From contig NZ_CP041765.1 in NCBI RefSeq assembly GCF_007559025.1, positions 1,980,679-2,044,678 on the forward strand: 64,000 nucleotides of DNA, read 5' to 3'. The DNA is from Tomitella fengzijianii. GTDB taxonomy: Bacteria > Actinomycetota > Actinomycetes > Mycobacteriales > Mycobacteriaceae. A program made the translations under genes and the position numbers. Shown here in pieces: positions 21,406 to 36,462 of this stretch (within the stretch, counting starts at the first letter, position 1; every line of letters begins with the position of its first letter). A model generated the notes under the pieces. It was not told the DNA's origin, searched no databases, and saw only the letters and a list, made by a program, of their open reading frames with translations.

Positions 21406-22328
21406 GCGAAGGTCTCCTCACCCGTGAGTCGTGCGCCGCGCGCCCAGTCGGCCGCACGCATCTGCTTCTTTCCGGGGGGCTGCACCCAGCTCAGTTCGAC
21501 AGCGTCGGTCCCCGTCCCGACGAACACGGCCTTCTTGGTGACCTCGACCTGGCCGGGGGCCGGCTCCCGGCCGCCGGCCGGACGCACCGGCCCGAGCTTG
21601 AGCCGCACATCCCCCAGCATCGTCCAGGCCCCCGGATCCGGGGTGACCGAGCGGACCCGGCGGTCCACGGCGGGCGCCGGATGCCGCCACTGCACGCGCG
21701 CGCCCTCCACGGTGATCTTCTCCGCGTAGGTCACCCCGTCAGCGGACTGCGGCACTGCGGTGAGCGTGCCGTCCTCGATGCCGTCCATTGTGGCGGCGAG
21801 CAGCCGCGCGCCGGAACCCGCCAGTCGCCCAAGCAGGTCGCCGGCGGTGTCGTCGTCCCGGATCCGCTCCGTCACCACCCCGTACACGGGGCCCGTGTCG
21901 AGAGCCGGCTCGATCAGGAACGTCGCGGCGCCGGTCATCTCGTCCCCGGCGGCGATCGCGGCCTGCACCGGCGCCGCGCCACGCCACGCCGGGAGCAATG
22001 AAAAGTGCAGATTGACCCAGCCGTGCGCGGGCACGGCCAGCGCGTCGGCGGGCAGCAGGTTGCCGTAGGCGACGACCGGACAACAGTCGGGCTCGAGCTC
22101 ACCCAGGCGTGCAAGAAAGTCCGGGTCCGCTGCCCGGGCGGGCGTGAGGACCTCGATGCCCTCCTCGTCGGCCAGCCGCCCGACCGGTGACCGGCCGGTC
22201 TTCCGTCCGCGCCCGGCGGCCGCGTCGGGACGGGTGACGACGGCGATCACCTCATGCCGCGGGGAGTCGATGAGCTCCCTCAGCGACGGCACCGCCGCCT
22301 CGGGGGTTCCCGCGAAGATCACTCGCAC
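21402..22328 (-). CDS. fmt: Methionyl-tRNA formyltransferase
   Basis: Formylates initiator Met-tRNA using 10-formyltetrahydrofolate. The 308-residue protein has [16 protein letters not shown] at the start, the catalytic region [21 protein letters not shown] (Asn, His) and a C-terminal OB-like domain with [14 protein letters not shown]. The GTG at 22328 is supported by GGAAGGA 8 bases upstream; an open frame runs further upstream without similarity. It is the first gene of the fmt-rsmB-rpe-ribD-ribE-ribBA-ribH run and is divergent from the EthD-like gene. No peptide deformylase gene is adjacent. Confidence 0.96.
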   Translation of the reverse strand: MRVIFAGTPEAAVPSLRELIDSPRHEVIAVVTRPDAAAGRGRKTGRSPVGRLADEEGIEVLTPARAADPDFLARLGELEPDCCPVVAYGNLLPADALAVPAHGWVNLHFSLLPAWRGAAPVQAAIAAGDEMTGAATFLIEPALDTGPVYGVVTERIRDDDTAGDLLGRLAGSGARLLAATMDGIEDGTLTAVPQSADGVTYAEKITVEGARVQWRHPAPAVDRRVRSVTPDPGAWTMLGDVRLKLGPVRPAGGREPAPGQVEVTKKAVFVGTGTDAVELSWVQPPGKKQMRAADWARGARLTGEETFA

Positions 22329-22480
22329 GTCGAAAAGTCCTTCCCTCGTACCTGTCGTGTCCTGTTCAGCCTGCCGTGTCCCGTCGAGCTTAGTTTCCGG
22401 GGTCCGCGCGCAGGCCGCTGCGGCTATCGTCGACTCGTCCGCGCCGCGCACCGTCGGCGACGCCACTACCCGGAGGCCCC

Positions 22481-22840
22481 GTGTTCAAAGCCATCGCACT
22501 ACTCACCCGCCGCGCCGACCTGACGCGGGAACAGTTCATCGAGTACTACGAGACCCGGCACGCGCCGCTGATCACAAGCCTTCTTCCGCCGTTCCGCGAG
22601 TACCGGCGCAACTTCCTCGAACACGACGACAGGCTCGCCGGGCCCGACGCCCCGGCAGCCGACTTCGACGTGGTCAGCGAGTTCGTGTTCGACGACCGCG
22701 CCGGGTACGAGGCGATGCTCGCCGCGTACGCAGTCCCGGACACCGCCCGGCGGATCGCCGCCGACGAGGAGAACTTCGTCGACCGCACGCGCACACGGAT
22801 GTACGTCGTGGAAACCCGCAGCACCGACACCGGGGCCTGA
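22481..22840 (+). CDS. EthD-domain (dimeric alpha-beta barrel) protein
   Basis: Small cytoplasmic protein of 119 residues. The opening [30 protein letters not shown] is the hallmark of the EthD family (the YYETRHAPL histidine is conserved), a ferredoxin-like fold often associated with oxidation or ring-cleavage pathways. No neighbouring catabolic genes are present, so no substrate is suggested. It is an isolated plus-strand gene, divergent from fmt and convergent with priA (19 bases between stops). The GTG start has CGGAGG 7 bases upstream. Function unknown. Confidence 0.75.
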   Translation: MFKAIALLTRRADLTREQFIEYYETRHAPLITSLLPPFREYRRNFLEHDDRLAGPDAPAADFDVVSEFVFDDRAGYEAMLAAYAVPDTARRIAADEENFVDRTRTRMYVVETRSTDTGA

Positions 22841-22859
22841 CCAGACGCCGCAACGCGCG

Positions 22860-25160
22860 TCACCCGACGCGTACCGGGTCGATTTGCACCCGCACAGTGC
22901 CCTGCACCCGATGCGAACTGAACGCCGCCTGCCCCACCGCCAGCGCGCGGGAAAGCGCCGCACCATCGCGACGCGGCACGCGCAACAGCATCCGTTCCGC
23001 GTCGGCAGGCGGCTCGGCGGGCGCGTCGCGGGCCGAACCGCGCCCTGCACCGTCCCGACCGCCACCGCCCGGGAGCCGGACCCCGGGAGGAAGCGGAACC
23101 GGTCCCAGTGGTTCGGCCCCGTCGGGCAGCTCCACAAGGTCCAGGAACGCCGAGAGGGTATCCGGTGCGCCGTCCACCGCGGCGATCCGCACCGCCGGCG
23201 GAAAGCGGACCTCCCTGCGGCCGGCGAGCTCGAGCTGCGCCTGCCCCACCGGGTCCCAACGGATGAGGGCCTGCACCACCTCGGCGCCGGCGTCCGCCAC
23301 CACGACGACCTTGCCGCCCGCCTCGGCGCTGCGCACCAGCGCCGAGGCCGCCATCCAGCGCCGCAACGCCTCCTCGCCCGCGCGCAGGTCGGCACGCGTC
23401 AACAGCGACCAGCCGTCGAGGAGCAGGGCGGCGCCGTAGCCGCCGGGGGCCACCGGCTCGGCGCCCACCGTGGCCACGACGACGGCCGCGCGCGCCGGAA
23501 CCTCGTCGCGGACTTCCGAACCGGACGAGCCGATCACCGGCACCCCGCGGAACGCGCGCCCGAACTCCTCCGCGGTGCGCTGCGCGCCCGTCACCTGCGC
23601 GCGCAGGGCGCGGGAGCCGCACTTGGTGCACGAGTGCGAACGCGCGGGGGTGCCGCACCACCGGCACGTGGGCGGGGCGGCGGCCTCTTGGTCGTCACCG
23701 CCGCCTCCTTCGGCTCCGGCCGCGGCGCCCGTACGCGGCGACGGGAGTCCGAGCGGCCCGGCGCACCGTCGGCACCGCGCGGGCTCGCGGCAATTCGCGC
23801 AGGCCACCACCGGGATGTACCCGGCGCGGGGCACCTGGACTAGGACGGGCAGCCCGGCGGCGAGGGCATCGCGGGCCGCCTGGAAGCCGATCGCCGGCAG
23901 CCGCGCCTGCCGCGCCGCGGGGTCGCGGGCGAGAGCCTGCTCGCTGTCCGCGAGCGCCCGGATCAGCGGCGAGGCCGACCGCACCCGGTGACGCGGGGCC
24001 ACCAGGTCCTGAGCCCACCCGTGATCGACCAGCGACTGCGCCTCGGCGGTGCGCGCGTGCCCGCCCAGCAGGAACCCCGCCCCGGCGGCGTCAGCGCGCA
24101 GCAGCCCCACCTCGCGCGCGTGCGGATAGGGCGATCGGGGTTCGGACAGCAGGTCGTCGCCGTCGTCCCACAGGGCCACGAGCCCCAGCCGTGCGACGGG
24201 GGTGAACACGGCGCTCCGGTTCCCGACGACGATGCAGGGCGGGCCCGCCAGGGCCGTCACCCAACGGCGGTACCGGGCCTGCGGCCCCAGACCGCCGGCG
24301 AGTTCAACCACCGCGCCGTCGGCGAGCGGGTCCTCTGCGCACAGACCACGCAGTGCCGCCGCCACGCGGTCCAGGTCGCGGCGGTCGGCCACGACGATGA
24401 CCGCGGACCGTCCCCCGGCGAACGTGGCATGGGCCGCCTCGGCGATGCGCTGCGCCCAGTCCTCGCCGGGCATCGCCTGCCACACCGCCCGCGGCGCACG
24501 GCCGCCGCGGGCCGCGTCGACGAACGCGGCGCCGTGTACGTACTGGTCCCAGGCGTCGTCCGCGGGGGCCCCGTCGCCGGCCGCTTCATCGCCGGAGACG
24601 CCGTCCCCGGAAACCCCGGATGCGTCGGTGGCTTTCCGCGATTCCAGGCCGTTCCCCGACCCCACTTCCGCGCCCGCCGTGTGTCCATCCCGTGCTGCCG
24701 CGCGCTTCGCCAGCGACTCCAGGGCCGCGGATTCCGCGCGCGCGTGCCGTGGCGGGACCGCGAGCCGGAGCACGTCGGCCCGGGTGCCCGCGTAGCGTTG
24801 TGCGACCGCCTCGCACAGGGCGGCGAGTTCCCCGGTCAGCACCGGCAACGGGGATACCACGCGTTCGATGGCGCCGAGGCGTCCTTGGTGCTCGGTGTCC
24901 GCGACACGCTCGAGGACGTAGCCGTCGATCAGCCGCCCCGAGAACCGGACGCGCACCCGCACCCCCGGCCGGGCCTCGTCGTCGAGGGCCTCCGGCACCC
25001 TGTAGTCGAAGGTGCGGTCCAGGTGCGCCGGCTGCACCATCGGCAGCACCCGCGCAACCGGCAACGGCACGACGGGACCGGAATCGGCCGCCCCCTCAGC
25101 GGATGCGGTCGCCGCGTTTCTCGCAGCGGAGGCGCCGTGCTCACGCATGCCGTCCGTCAC
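22860..25160 (-). CDS. priA: PriA-like primosomal protein N' lacking helicase motifs
   Basis: Replication-restart protein homologue of 766 residues. The N-terminal 3' DNA-binding domain (VARVLPMVQPAHLDRTFDYRVPE, then PGVRVRVRFSGRLIDGYVLE) and the eight-cysteine zinc region (ACANCREPARCRRCAGPLG and CRWCGTPARSHSCTKCGSRAL) are clear. The Walker A loop expected near residue 220 is missing (the region reads VWQAMPGEDWAQRI), and the DEEH box is replaced by ALWDDGDDL, so it is unlikely to hydrolyse ATP or unwind DNA. Mycobacterial PriA shares this loss. The GTG at 25160 has AAGGGGG just upstream. A linker rich in Gly, Asp and Ala occurs around residue 190. It follows metK after a very strong hairpin. 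Confidence 0.9.
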   Translation of the reverse strand: MTDGMREHGASAARNAATASAEGAADSGPVVPLPVARVLPMVQPAHLDRTFDYRVPEALDDEARPGVRVRVRFSGRLIDGYVLERVADTEHQGRLGAIERVVSPLPVLTGELAALCEAVAQRYAGTRADVLRLAVPPRHARAESAALESLAKRAAARDGHTAGAEVGSGNGLESRKATDASGVSGDGVSGDEAAGDGAPADDAWDQYVHGAAFVDAARGGRAPRAVWQAMPGEDWAQRIAEAAHATFAGGRSAVIVVADRRDLDRVAAALRGLCAEDPLADGAVVELAGGLGPQARYRRWVTALAGPPCIVVGNRSAVFTPVARLGLVALWDDGDDLLSEPRSPYPHAREVGLLRADAAGAGFLLGGHARTAEAQSLVDHGWAQDLVAPRHRVRSASPLIRALADSEQALARDPAARQARLPAIGFQAARDALAAGLPVLVQVPRAGYIPVVACANCREPARCRRCAGPLGLPSPRTGAAAGAEGGGGDDQEAAAPPTCRWCGTPARSHSCTKCGSRALRAQVTGAQRTAEEFGRAFRGVPVIGSSGSEVRDEVPARAAVVVATVGAEPVAPGGYGAALLLDGWSLLTRADLRAGEEALRRWMAASALVRSAEAGGKVVVVADAGAEVVQALIRWDPVGQAQLELAGRREVRFPPAVRIAAVDGAPDTLSAFLDLVELPDGAEPLGPVPLPPGVRLPGGGGRDGAGRGSARDAPAEPPADAERMLLRVPRRDGAALSRALAVGQAAFSSHRVQGTVRVQIDPVRVG

Positions 25161-25180
25161 CGCGCCCCCTTGCAAGGCCG

Positions 25181-25239
25181 CCGACCAAGCATCCTGTGCA
25201 CGTTCCGCACGTCGGAACGTGCACAGGATGCTTGGTCGG
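25181..25239. terminator. Perfect 26-base-arm hairpin between metK and priA
   Basis: Arms 25181-25206 and 25214-25239 are fully complementary (outer CCGACCAAGCATCC, inner GTGCACGTTCC) with a 7-base loop GCACGTC. It lies 19 bases past the metK stop and 20 bases before the priA start. It probably terminates or attenuates metK transcription. No T-run follows. Confidence 0.8.
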
Positions 25240-25258
25240 TCGGTGGATTGGTCTGCGC

Positions 25259-26482
25259 CTACAGCCCCGCCAGCGCGCGCAGCTCGTCGGCCTTGTCGGT
25301 GCGCTCCCAGGGCAGGTCGATGTCGGTACGCCCGAAGTGCCCGTAGGCGGCGGTCTGCCCGTAGATCGGGCGCAACAGGTCCAGGTCGCGCACGATCGCG
25401 CCGGGCCGCAGGTCGAACACCTCGGCGATGAGCGACTGGATCTTCGACGGGTCGATCTGCTCGGTGCCGAAAGTCTCGACGAACAGACCCACCGGAGCGG
25501 CCTTGCCGATCGCGTAGGCGACCTGCACCTCGATGCGCTCGGCCAGCCCGGCGGCGACCGCGTTCTTCGCCACCCAGCGCATGGCGTACGCAGCCGAGCG
25601 GTCCACCTTGGACGGGTCCTTGCCGGAGAACGCGCCGCCGCCGTGCCGCGCCATCCCGCCGTAGGTGTCGACGATGATCTTGCGCCCGGTCAGGCCTGCG
25701 TCGCCCATCGGGCCGCCCAGCACGAATTTGCCGGTGGGATTGACCAGCAGGCGGACCTCGGAGGTGTCGAGGCCGGCCCCGGTCTCGGACATGTCGGCGA
25801 GCACGGGCGCCAGGACCTTGTCGCGGATGTCGGGCAGCAGCATGTTGTCCAGGTCGATGTCCGCGGCGTGCTGCGTGGACACGACGATGGTGTCGAGGCG
25901 CACGGGGCGGTCGCCCGCGTACTCGATGGTCGCCTGCGTCTTGCCGTCCGGGCGCAGGTACGGCAGCACACCGTCCTTGCGCACGGCGGTGAGCCTGCGC
26001 GAGAGCCTGTGCGCCAGGGCGATCGGCATGGGCATGAGCTCGGGGGTGTCGCGGCAGGCGTATCCGAACATCAGGCCCTGGTCGCCGGCGCCCTGCCTGT
26101 CGATCGCGTCGTCGGAGAAATCCACCCGCGACTCGTAGGCGGTGTCCACGCCCTGGGCGATGTCGGGCGACTGGGCGCCGATGGCGATGTTGACGCCGCA
26201 CGAGTTGCCGTCGAAGCCCTTCGAGGACGAGTCGTAGCCGATCTCGAGGACCTTGTCGCGCACGATGTGCGGGATGTCGACGTACGCGCCGGTGGTCACC
26301 TCGCCGACGACGTGCACCTGGCCCGTGGTCACCAGAGTCTCCACGGCGACGCGGCTCGCCGGGTCGGCGGCCAGCATCGCGTCGAGGATCGAATCGCTGA
26401 TGGCGTCGCAGATCTTGTCCGGGTGGCCCTCTGTCACCGACTCGCTGGTGAACAGTCGATGTCCCGGGTGGTTCACTGACAT
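25259..26482 (-). CDS. metK: S-adenosylmethionine synthetase
   Basis: Forms SAM from methionine and ATP. The 407-residue protein carries [19 protein letters not shown] at the N-terminus, the [12 protein letters not shown] nucleotide loop and the [19 protein letters not shown] phosphate-binding loop. The ATG at 26482 gives the conserved [16 protein letters not shown] start; the frame continues 10 codons upstream without similarity. It is separated from coaBC by about 200 bases, so it may have its own promoter; no convincing SAM riboswitch was found in that gap. A strong hairpin follows. Confidence 0.97.
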   Translation of the reverse strand: MSVNHPGHRLFTSESVTEGHPDKICDAISDSILDAMLAADPASRVAVETLVTTGQVHVVGEVTTGAYVDIPHIVRDKVLEIGYDSSSKGFDGNSCGVNIAIGAQSPDIAQGVDTAYESRVDFSDDAIDRQGAGDQGLMFGYACRDTPELMPMPIALAHRLSRRLTAVRKDGVLPYLRPDGKTQATIEYAGDRPVRLDTIVVSTQHAADIDLDNMLLPDIRDKVLAPVLADMSETGAGLDTSEVRLLVNPTGKFVLGGPMGDAGLTGRKIIVDTYGGMARHGGGAFSGKDPSKVDRSAAYAMRWVAKNAVAAGLAERIEVQVAYAIGKAAPVGLFVETFGTEQIDPSKIQSLIAEVFDLRPGAIVRDLDLLRPIYGQTAAYGHFGRTDIDLPWERTDKADELRALAGL

Positions 26483-26683
26483 TTCTCTCCCAAGGCTCTC
26501 GTCACGGATCACTTCTCGTGTGTCGCACGGCGCGCTCGGCGCACCTGCCCGCCGTTGAGGCTGGTATGAGGGCTCTCGTCATCAGCCAGGATGAAACGGG
26601 TACCCACCGACCCTATGCCTCCGGGCCGCGCCGGGGCCGCAAGGGGTCCGCCGTGCGCGGGACGGCCGGGCGGCGGGCGGGGA

Positions 26684-28984
<2,301 letters not shown>

Positions 28985-28988
<4 letters not shown>

Positions 28989-29302
28989 TCGAAGTCGAAC
29001 TTGGCCAGCAGGGCCTTGCGCTGACGGTCGCCGAGTCCCCGCAGGCGGCGGGTGGGGGCGATCTCGAGCTCGGTCATGATTTCCTGCGCCTTGACCTTGC
29101 CCACCTTCGGCAGGGCCTCGAGCAGCGCGGAGACCTTCATCTTGCCGAGGATCTCGTCCGTCTCGGCGTCCTTGAGCACCTGCTTGAGGTCGGTGCCGCC
29201 GCGCTTGAGGCGCTCTTTGAGCTCAGCCCTGGCCTTGCGAGCGGCTGCCGCCTTCTCCAGAGCAGCAGCCCGCTGCTCGTCGGTCAACTGGGGAAGGGCC
29301 AC
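28985..29302 (-). CDS. mihF: Mycobacterial-type integration host factor
   Basis: Nucleoid-associated DNA-binding protein, essential in mycobacteria and unrelated to E. coli IHF. The 105-residue product [20 protein letters not shown] onward is nearly identical to M. tuberculosis mIHF, including the helix-two-turn-helix [20 protein letters not shown] and the terminal [15 protein letters not shown]. The GTG at 29302 is supported by GGAGGAACC directly upstream. It is the first gene of the mihF-gmk-rpoZ-coaBC run and follows a 456-base gene-free stretch with a promoter candidate. Confidence 0.97.
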
Positions 29303-29758
29303 GGTTCCTCCGTCTCGTCGTGTACGTGGATCATCGGTCTGCATCGTCCACCGCGGGACCCGGTCGCGCAAGTGGCGCGATCACCGCAGGTGGACAGCAG
29401 CGATAGCGACCGTACTCAGCCCCCGGGGCATTTGCGAACCCGCCCCCGCCCTGGTCGGCCCGCAACGGCGCCGACCGGGGCGCCGGTCTTCGGGCGCGGC
29501 GGCGCTCGCGACGTCGGCCTGCAGCGCCGCCCGCGCGATCACGCTACCGTCGGATATCCCGCATTTCCGCAGTTCACAGCGTCGCAGCGGCGTCGGGCCC
29601 GGTGTGGCCGCCGCCCCGGCCGGTCCGATCAGCGCCGCCGGCCCACATGCGCGTGCCGGGGCGCGCAAGGGCGCCGAAAAATTTCCTCCACCGGTCGCAC
29701 CCCGCGCGTGTCGCGCCGGATAGACGCACGTCGGCGGTGGTGCCCGCGCGGAGCACGA
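29303..29758. other. Gene-free leader region upstream of mihF
   Basis: No supported coding sequence is seen on either strand; the open frames are short, Arg/Pro-rich and lack similarity. It holds a promoter candidate near the mihF side and a hairpin at the glycosyltransferase side. Confidence 0.6.
29409..29438 (-). promoter_or_regulatory. mihF: Candidate promoter for the mihF-gmk-rpoZ operon
   Basis: On the minus strand TTCGCA and TACGGT are separated by 18 bases, close to the actinobacterial vegetative -35/-10 pattern. It would give a leader of about 100 bases before mihF. Inferred from sequence only. Confidence 0.4.
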
Positions 29759-29768
29759 TCACCACCGC
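29734..29768 (-). terminator. Hairpin at the end of the pyrF-glycosyltransferase transcript
   Basis: Nine-base perfect arms (29734-29742 and 29760-29768, GCGGTGGTG/CACCACCGC) enclose a GC-rich loop and overlap the stop codon of the glycosyltransferase gene. It is a modest terminator candidate separating the pyrimidine operon from mihF. Confidence 0.45.
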
Positions 29769-31057
29769 GCGCGGCCGTGACGTACCTCGCGCCCCTCCCC
29801 TTCGGCCCGCTCCCCTTCGGCCCGCTCCTCCCGGGCCGGTATCGCGGATCCGGCCGGTGCCGCCAGCCCGACCATGGTGGCCGCCGCGGCGAGCATGATC
29901 GCCTCGGTGCCCGCCCGGTCGAGCGCGGCGACGCCCGAACCCCACGTCGCCACGAGCGGTGCGGTGCGGGCGAATGCCGCGGCCGCCACCCCCGCGGCCA
30001 GCAGCCGGGAGGCGCGCAGGCCGGCCCGGCGCCGTCGGGCCGCGCGCGAACCCGCGGTGCCGCAGCCGTGCCCGCTGGAAGGCGTCGGCGGTGGAGTCCA
30101 CAGCAGCCCCACCGCGGGGACGAGCCACACGTAGTGATGGGACCAGGCCACCGGCAGCATCAGCTCGGCGCCCAGCGCGGCCACGACCAACGCGGCCACC
30201 GGCCCCCGGGAGCGTGCCGCCCGCACGCATCCCCACGCCGTCAGCGGGGCGATCAGCACGCAGACGGCCGCCCACACCGCGACGACGGTCCCGTCCGACG
30301 TGTCCGCGGGCAGAGTGCGCAGGAGCATGCCGCGGACGGACTGATTGCCCGCCACGGACGGGTCGCCCACGCCGACACGGCCGGCCAGCCCGGGAACGAC
30401 GTCCAGGACGTAGTCACGTGTGGGCCCCGGAAGAACCACCAGCGCCAGGAGCGAGCAGGCCGCGGCCGCCACGACGCCGACCGCGGCCGCGCGCCACCGG
30501 CGCAGGAGCAGCGGCACGGCCAGGTAGGCGGCGGGTATCAGCTTCACCGCCGCCGCGCATCCGGTGAGCGCGCCCCGGGGCAGCCACGCGGGCAGCCGGA
30601 CCCCACGGTCCGCGTCCACCAGGCACATCGCCATCAGCAGCAGGCCCACCTGCCCGTATCCGAGGGAATCGGCGACCGGCCCGGAGGCCGCCCACAGCCC
30701 GGTCAGGCCCAGCACCCACCACGTCCGGTGGCGCCGGCCCGCCAGCAGCGAACGGTAGCCGACGGCCACGCTCACCGACAGCGCGCACACGTTCACCACC
30801 GCCCACAGCCACTGCGCGGCGGTCCAGCCGACGGCGGCGAGGGGCACGGAGGCCAGCGCGGCGAACGGCGGATACGTGAACGGAACGCGGGCGTCCCCCT
30901 GCGGGCCGTCGTAGAGCCCCTTCCCGGCCAGGACGTCCTGGCCGGCCTCGAAGTAGACGCGGAGGTCGATGCCGTGGACGGTGTCGAAGAGCCGGAACAG
31001 CGCGGTGACGGCCACCGCGCAGGCCGCGACGGCCAGCCACCGGCCCCGGGAGGTCAC
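29759..31057 (-). CDS. GT87-type (GT-C fold) membrane glycosyltransferase
   Basis: Polytopic membrane protein, 432 residues with about ten hydrophobic helices. The early extracytoplasmic loop has GIDLRVYFEAGQDVLAGKGLYDG with Asp31, the likely catalytic residue of GT-C enzymes, followed by FTYPPFAAL. A central NQSVRGMLLR is characteristic of the DUF2029/GT87 family, which includes polyprenyl-phosphomannose-dependent mannosyltransferases such as PimE. A role in mannolipid or glycan synthesis in the envelope is inferred. The C-terminal tail is charged and repetitive (GERAEGERAEGEG). The GTG start overlaps the pyrF stop (GTGA), so it is coupled to the pyrimidine operon. In M. tuberculosis this position holds PE/PPE genes instead. 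Confidence 0.8.
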   Translation of the reverse strand: MTSRGRWLAVAACAVAVTALFRLFDTVHGIDLRVYFEAGQDVLAGKGLYDGPQGDARVPFTYPPFAALASVPLAAVGWTAAQWLWAVVNVCALSVSVAVGYRSLLAGRRHRTWWVLGLTGLWAASGPVADSLGYGQVGLLLMAMCLVDADRGVRLPAWLPRGALTGCAAAVKLIPAAYLAVPLLLRRWRAAAVGVVAAAACSLLALVVLPGPTRDYVLDVVPGLAGRVGVGDPSVAGNQSVRGMLLRTLPADTSDGTVVAVWAAVCVLIAPLTAWGCVRAARSRGPVAALVVAALGAELMLPVAWSHHYVWLVPAVGLLWTPPPTPSSGHGCGTAGSRAARRRRAGLRASRLLAAGVAAAAFARTAPLVATWGSGVAALDRAGTEAIMLAAAATMVGLAAPAGSAIPAREERAEGERAEGEGREVRHGRARW

Positions 31058-31892
31058 CGCAGTGCGGCCTCGATCTCGTCGCGGGTCCGCTCCGCGGCCG
31101 TGCGCACCCGCTCCGCGTCCGGTCCGGCGCGCAGGATGGCGCGCGAGGAATTCGGAATCAGCAGTCCGGCAGCACCGGAGAAGATGCCGGGCAGGTCGGC
31201 CGCGGATGCTCCCTGGGCCCCCAGTCCGGGGGCGAGGATCGGCCCGGCGAAGCCGTCCAGGCGCAGCCCGTGCGCGCGTGTGGCGCCGACGACCAGACCG
31301 ACGGTGCCCGTGGCGTCCTCGGCGGCGCCGTCGACGATCGATTGCGCGACGGTGGTACCTGCAGCGGACGCGGCTCCGCCCGCCAGCTGCGCCGTCTGCA
31401 CCGCGTGCCCCTCCGGGTTGGAGGTGCGCGCCAGGACGAACACGCCGCGTCCGGTGCCGCGCGCCTGCTCGACGGCCGGGGCCAGCGCCCCGAGGCCGAG
31501 ATACGGGGCCGCCGTCACCGCGTCCGCCGCCAGTGGCGCGCCGTCGGACAGCCAGGCGCGGGCGTAGGCGGCCATCGTCGACCCGATGTCACCGCGCTTG
31601 GCGTCGGCGAGCGTCAGCGCGCCGGCTTCGTGGAGTCGGGCCAGAGCATCCTCGAGCACCGCCAGGCCCGCCGACCCGTATTCCTCGAACATCGCGACCT
31701 GCGGCTTGACCACCGCCACCGACGGACCCAGGGCGCGCACGCACACGTCGGTGAACTGCGCCAGCCCGTCGGGGCTGCGCGGCAAGCCCCAGGCCTCGAG
31801 CAACTCGGGGTGCGGGTCGATCCCCGCGCACAGCCGCCCCCGCTGCTCGACGGCCGAGCGCAGACGGTCGGCGAACCCGGAACCGACTGGTG

Positions 31893-31896
<4 letters not shown>
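31054..31896 (-). CDS. pyrF: Orotidine-5'-phosphate decarboxylase (type 2)
   Basis: Last step of UMP synthesis. The 280-residue protein has [30 protein letters not shown] and the catalytic motif [17 protein letters not shown], in which Lys and Asp residues form the active-site network. The length and motif spacing match the longer type 2 enzymes of actinobacteria. The GTG at 31896 overlaps the carB stop (GTGA), and its own stop overlaps the start of the glycosyltransferase gene. Confidence 0.95.
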
Positions 31897-35219
<3,323 letters not shown>

Positions 35220-35307
35220 TACTTCAGGCCTGCCTTCCTGTGGAGGTCCGTGCGGCTGGGGGTGCGGCGGGGCGCGGACGGGCGGTGTGCCGCGCGCGAC
35301 GGGGGGT

Positions 35308-36462
35308 TCACTTGCCGCCCGCCTTCCTGCCGCGGTCCATCAGGTCCCCGAAGCGGTCGAACAGGTAGCGGGCGTCGTGCGGGCCGGCCGCGGCTTCCGG
35401 GTGGTACTGGACGGAGAACGCGGTGCCGTCGAGCAGCTCGACGCCCTCGACGGTGCCGTCGTTGGCGCACACGTGGCTCACGCGTGCGCGGCCGAACGGG
35501 GTGTCGAACTCCTCGCCGCGCTCGCCCTCCAGGGCGAAGCCGTGGTTCTGCGAGGTGATCGCCACGCGGCCGGTGGCCTCGTCGATCACCGGGATGTTCA
35601 TGCCGCGGTGGCCGAAGCGCATCTTGTAGGTGCGCCGTCCCAGCGCGCGGCCCAGGATCTGGTTGCCGAAGCAGATGCCGAACATCGGGATGCCCTTGCC
35701 GATGACGCCGCGCGTGAGCTGCACCGCGGTGTCCGCGGTGGCGGGGTCGCCGGGGCCGTTGGACAGGAAGAACCCGTGGGCGCCGACGGCCTCGACCTGC
35801 TCGAGCGTGGCCGTGGACGGCAGCACGTGCACCCGGCAGCCGCGCGCCGCGAGCTGCTCGGGGATCGACGCCTTCATGCCCAGGTCCACGGCCGCCACCT
35901 CGAAGCGCGGCTCTCCCGCGGGCTCGATGATGTAGCCGCTGTCGGTGCTCACTTCGCGGGCCAGGTCGGCGCCGAGCATCGCAGGCTGGGCCTGCACGAT
36001 GCGCTGCAGGCCGTCGACCGGCCCCAGCGAGGTGCCGGAGAAGATCCCCGCGCGCATGGCGCCCCTGTCGCGCAGGTGGCGGACGACGGCGCGGGTGTCG
36101 ATGCCGGAGATCCCCACGATGCCCTGGCGCACCAGCTGGTCCTCGAGCGATCCGCGGTCGGCCCGCCAGTTGAACACGGTCCGCGAGGGTTCGCGGATGG
36201 CGTATCCAGCCACATGGATCCTGTCCGCGGGGGTGCCGTCGTCGGCCCGGGACTCGCTGTCCTGCGAGTTCCAGCCCGTGTTTCCGATCTGCGGGGCCGT
36301 GGCCACCACAATCTGCCGGTGATAGCTGGGGTCGGTGAGAGTCTCCTGGTAGCCGGTCATGCCGGTGCAGAACACGGCCTCACCGAGGGTCTGCCCCTGC
36401 GCCCCGTACGTGGAGCCCCGGAACACCTTCCCGTCTTCGAGTACGAGAACCGCGTCGCTCAC
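35308..36462 (-). CDS. carA: Carbamoyl-phosphate synthase small (glutaminase) subunit
   Basis: Hydrolyses glutamine and channels ammonia to CarB. The 384-residue protein has the N-terminal CarA domain ([20 protein letters not shown], then [14 protein letters not shown]) and the class I glutaminase with the nucleophile in [14 protein letters not shown] and the His/Glu dyad in [12 protein letters not shown]. The GTG at 36462 overlaps the stop of the upstream membrane-protein gene (GTGA); the longer open frame runs through that gene without similarity. Operon member in pyrC-(membrane protein)-carA-carB-pyrF. Confidence 0.97.
   Translation of the reverse strand: MSDAVLVLEDGKVFRGSTYGAQGQTLGEAVFCTGMTGYQETLTDPSYHRQIVVATAPQIGNTGWNSQDSESRADDGTPADRIHVAGYAIREPSRTVFNWRADRGSLEDQLVRQGIVGISGIDTRAVVRHLRDRGAMRAGIFSGTSLGPVDGLQRIVQAQPAMLGADLAREVSTDSGYIIEPAGEPRFEVAAVDLGMKASIPEQLAARGCRVHVLPSTATLEQVEAVGAHGFFLSNGPGDPATADTAVQLTRGVIGKGIPMFGICFGNQILGRALGRRTYKMRFGHRGMNIPVIDEATGRVAITSQNHGFALEGERGEEFDTPFGRARVSHVCANDGTVEGVELLDGTAFSVQYHPEAAAGPHDARYLFDRFGDLMDRGRKAGGK

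Noticed and set aside
26483-26683. SAM riboswitch upstream of metK.
   Set aside because: The leader lacks the conserved cores of SAM-I, SAM-II or SAM-IV that I could recognise; only unstructured or weakly paired sequence was seen.
29381-29668. Possible small protein in the mihF leader (95 codons, minus strand).
   Set aside because: No ribosome-binding sequence, no similarity, composition typical of random high-GC frames.
29790-29835. Direct repeat CCCCTTCGGCCCGCT in the C-terminal codons of the glycosyltransferase.
   Set aside because: It encodes the GERAEGERAEG tail; a small in-frame duplication, not a regulatory or mobile repeat.
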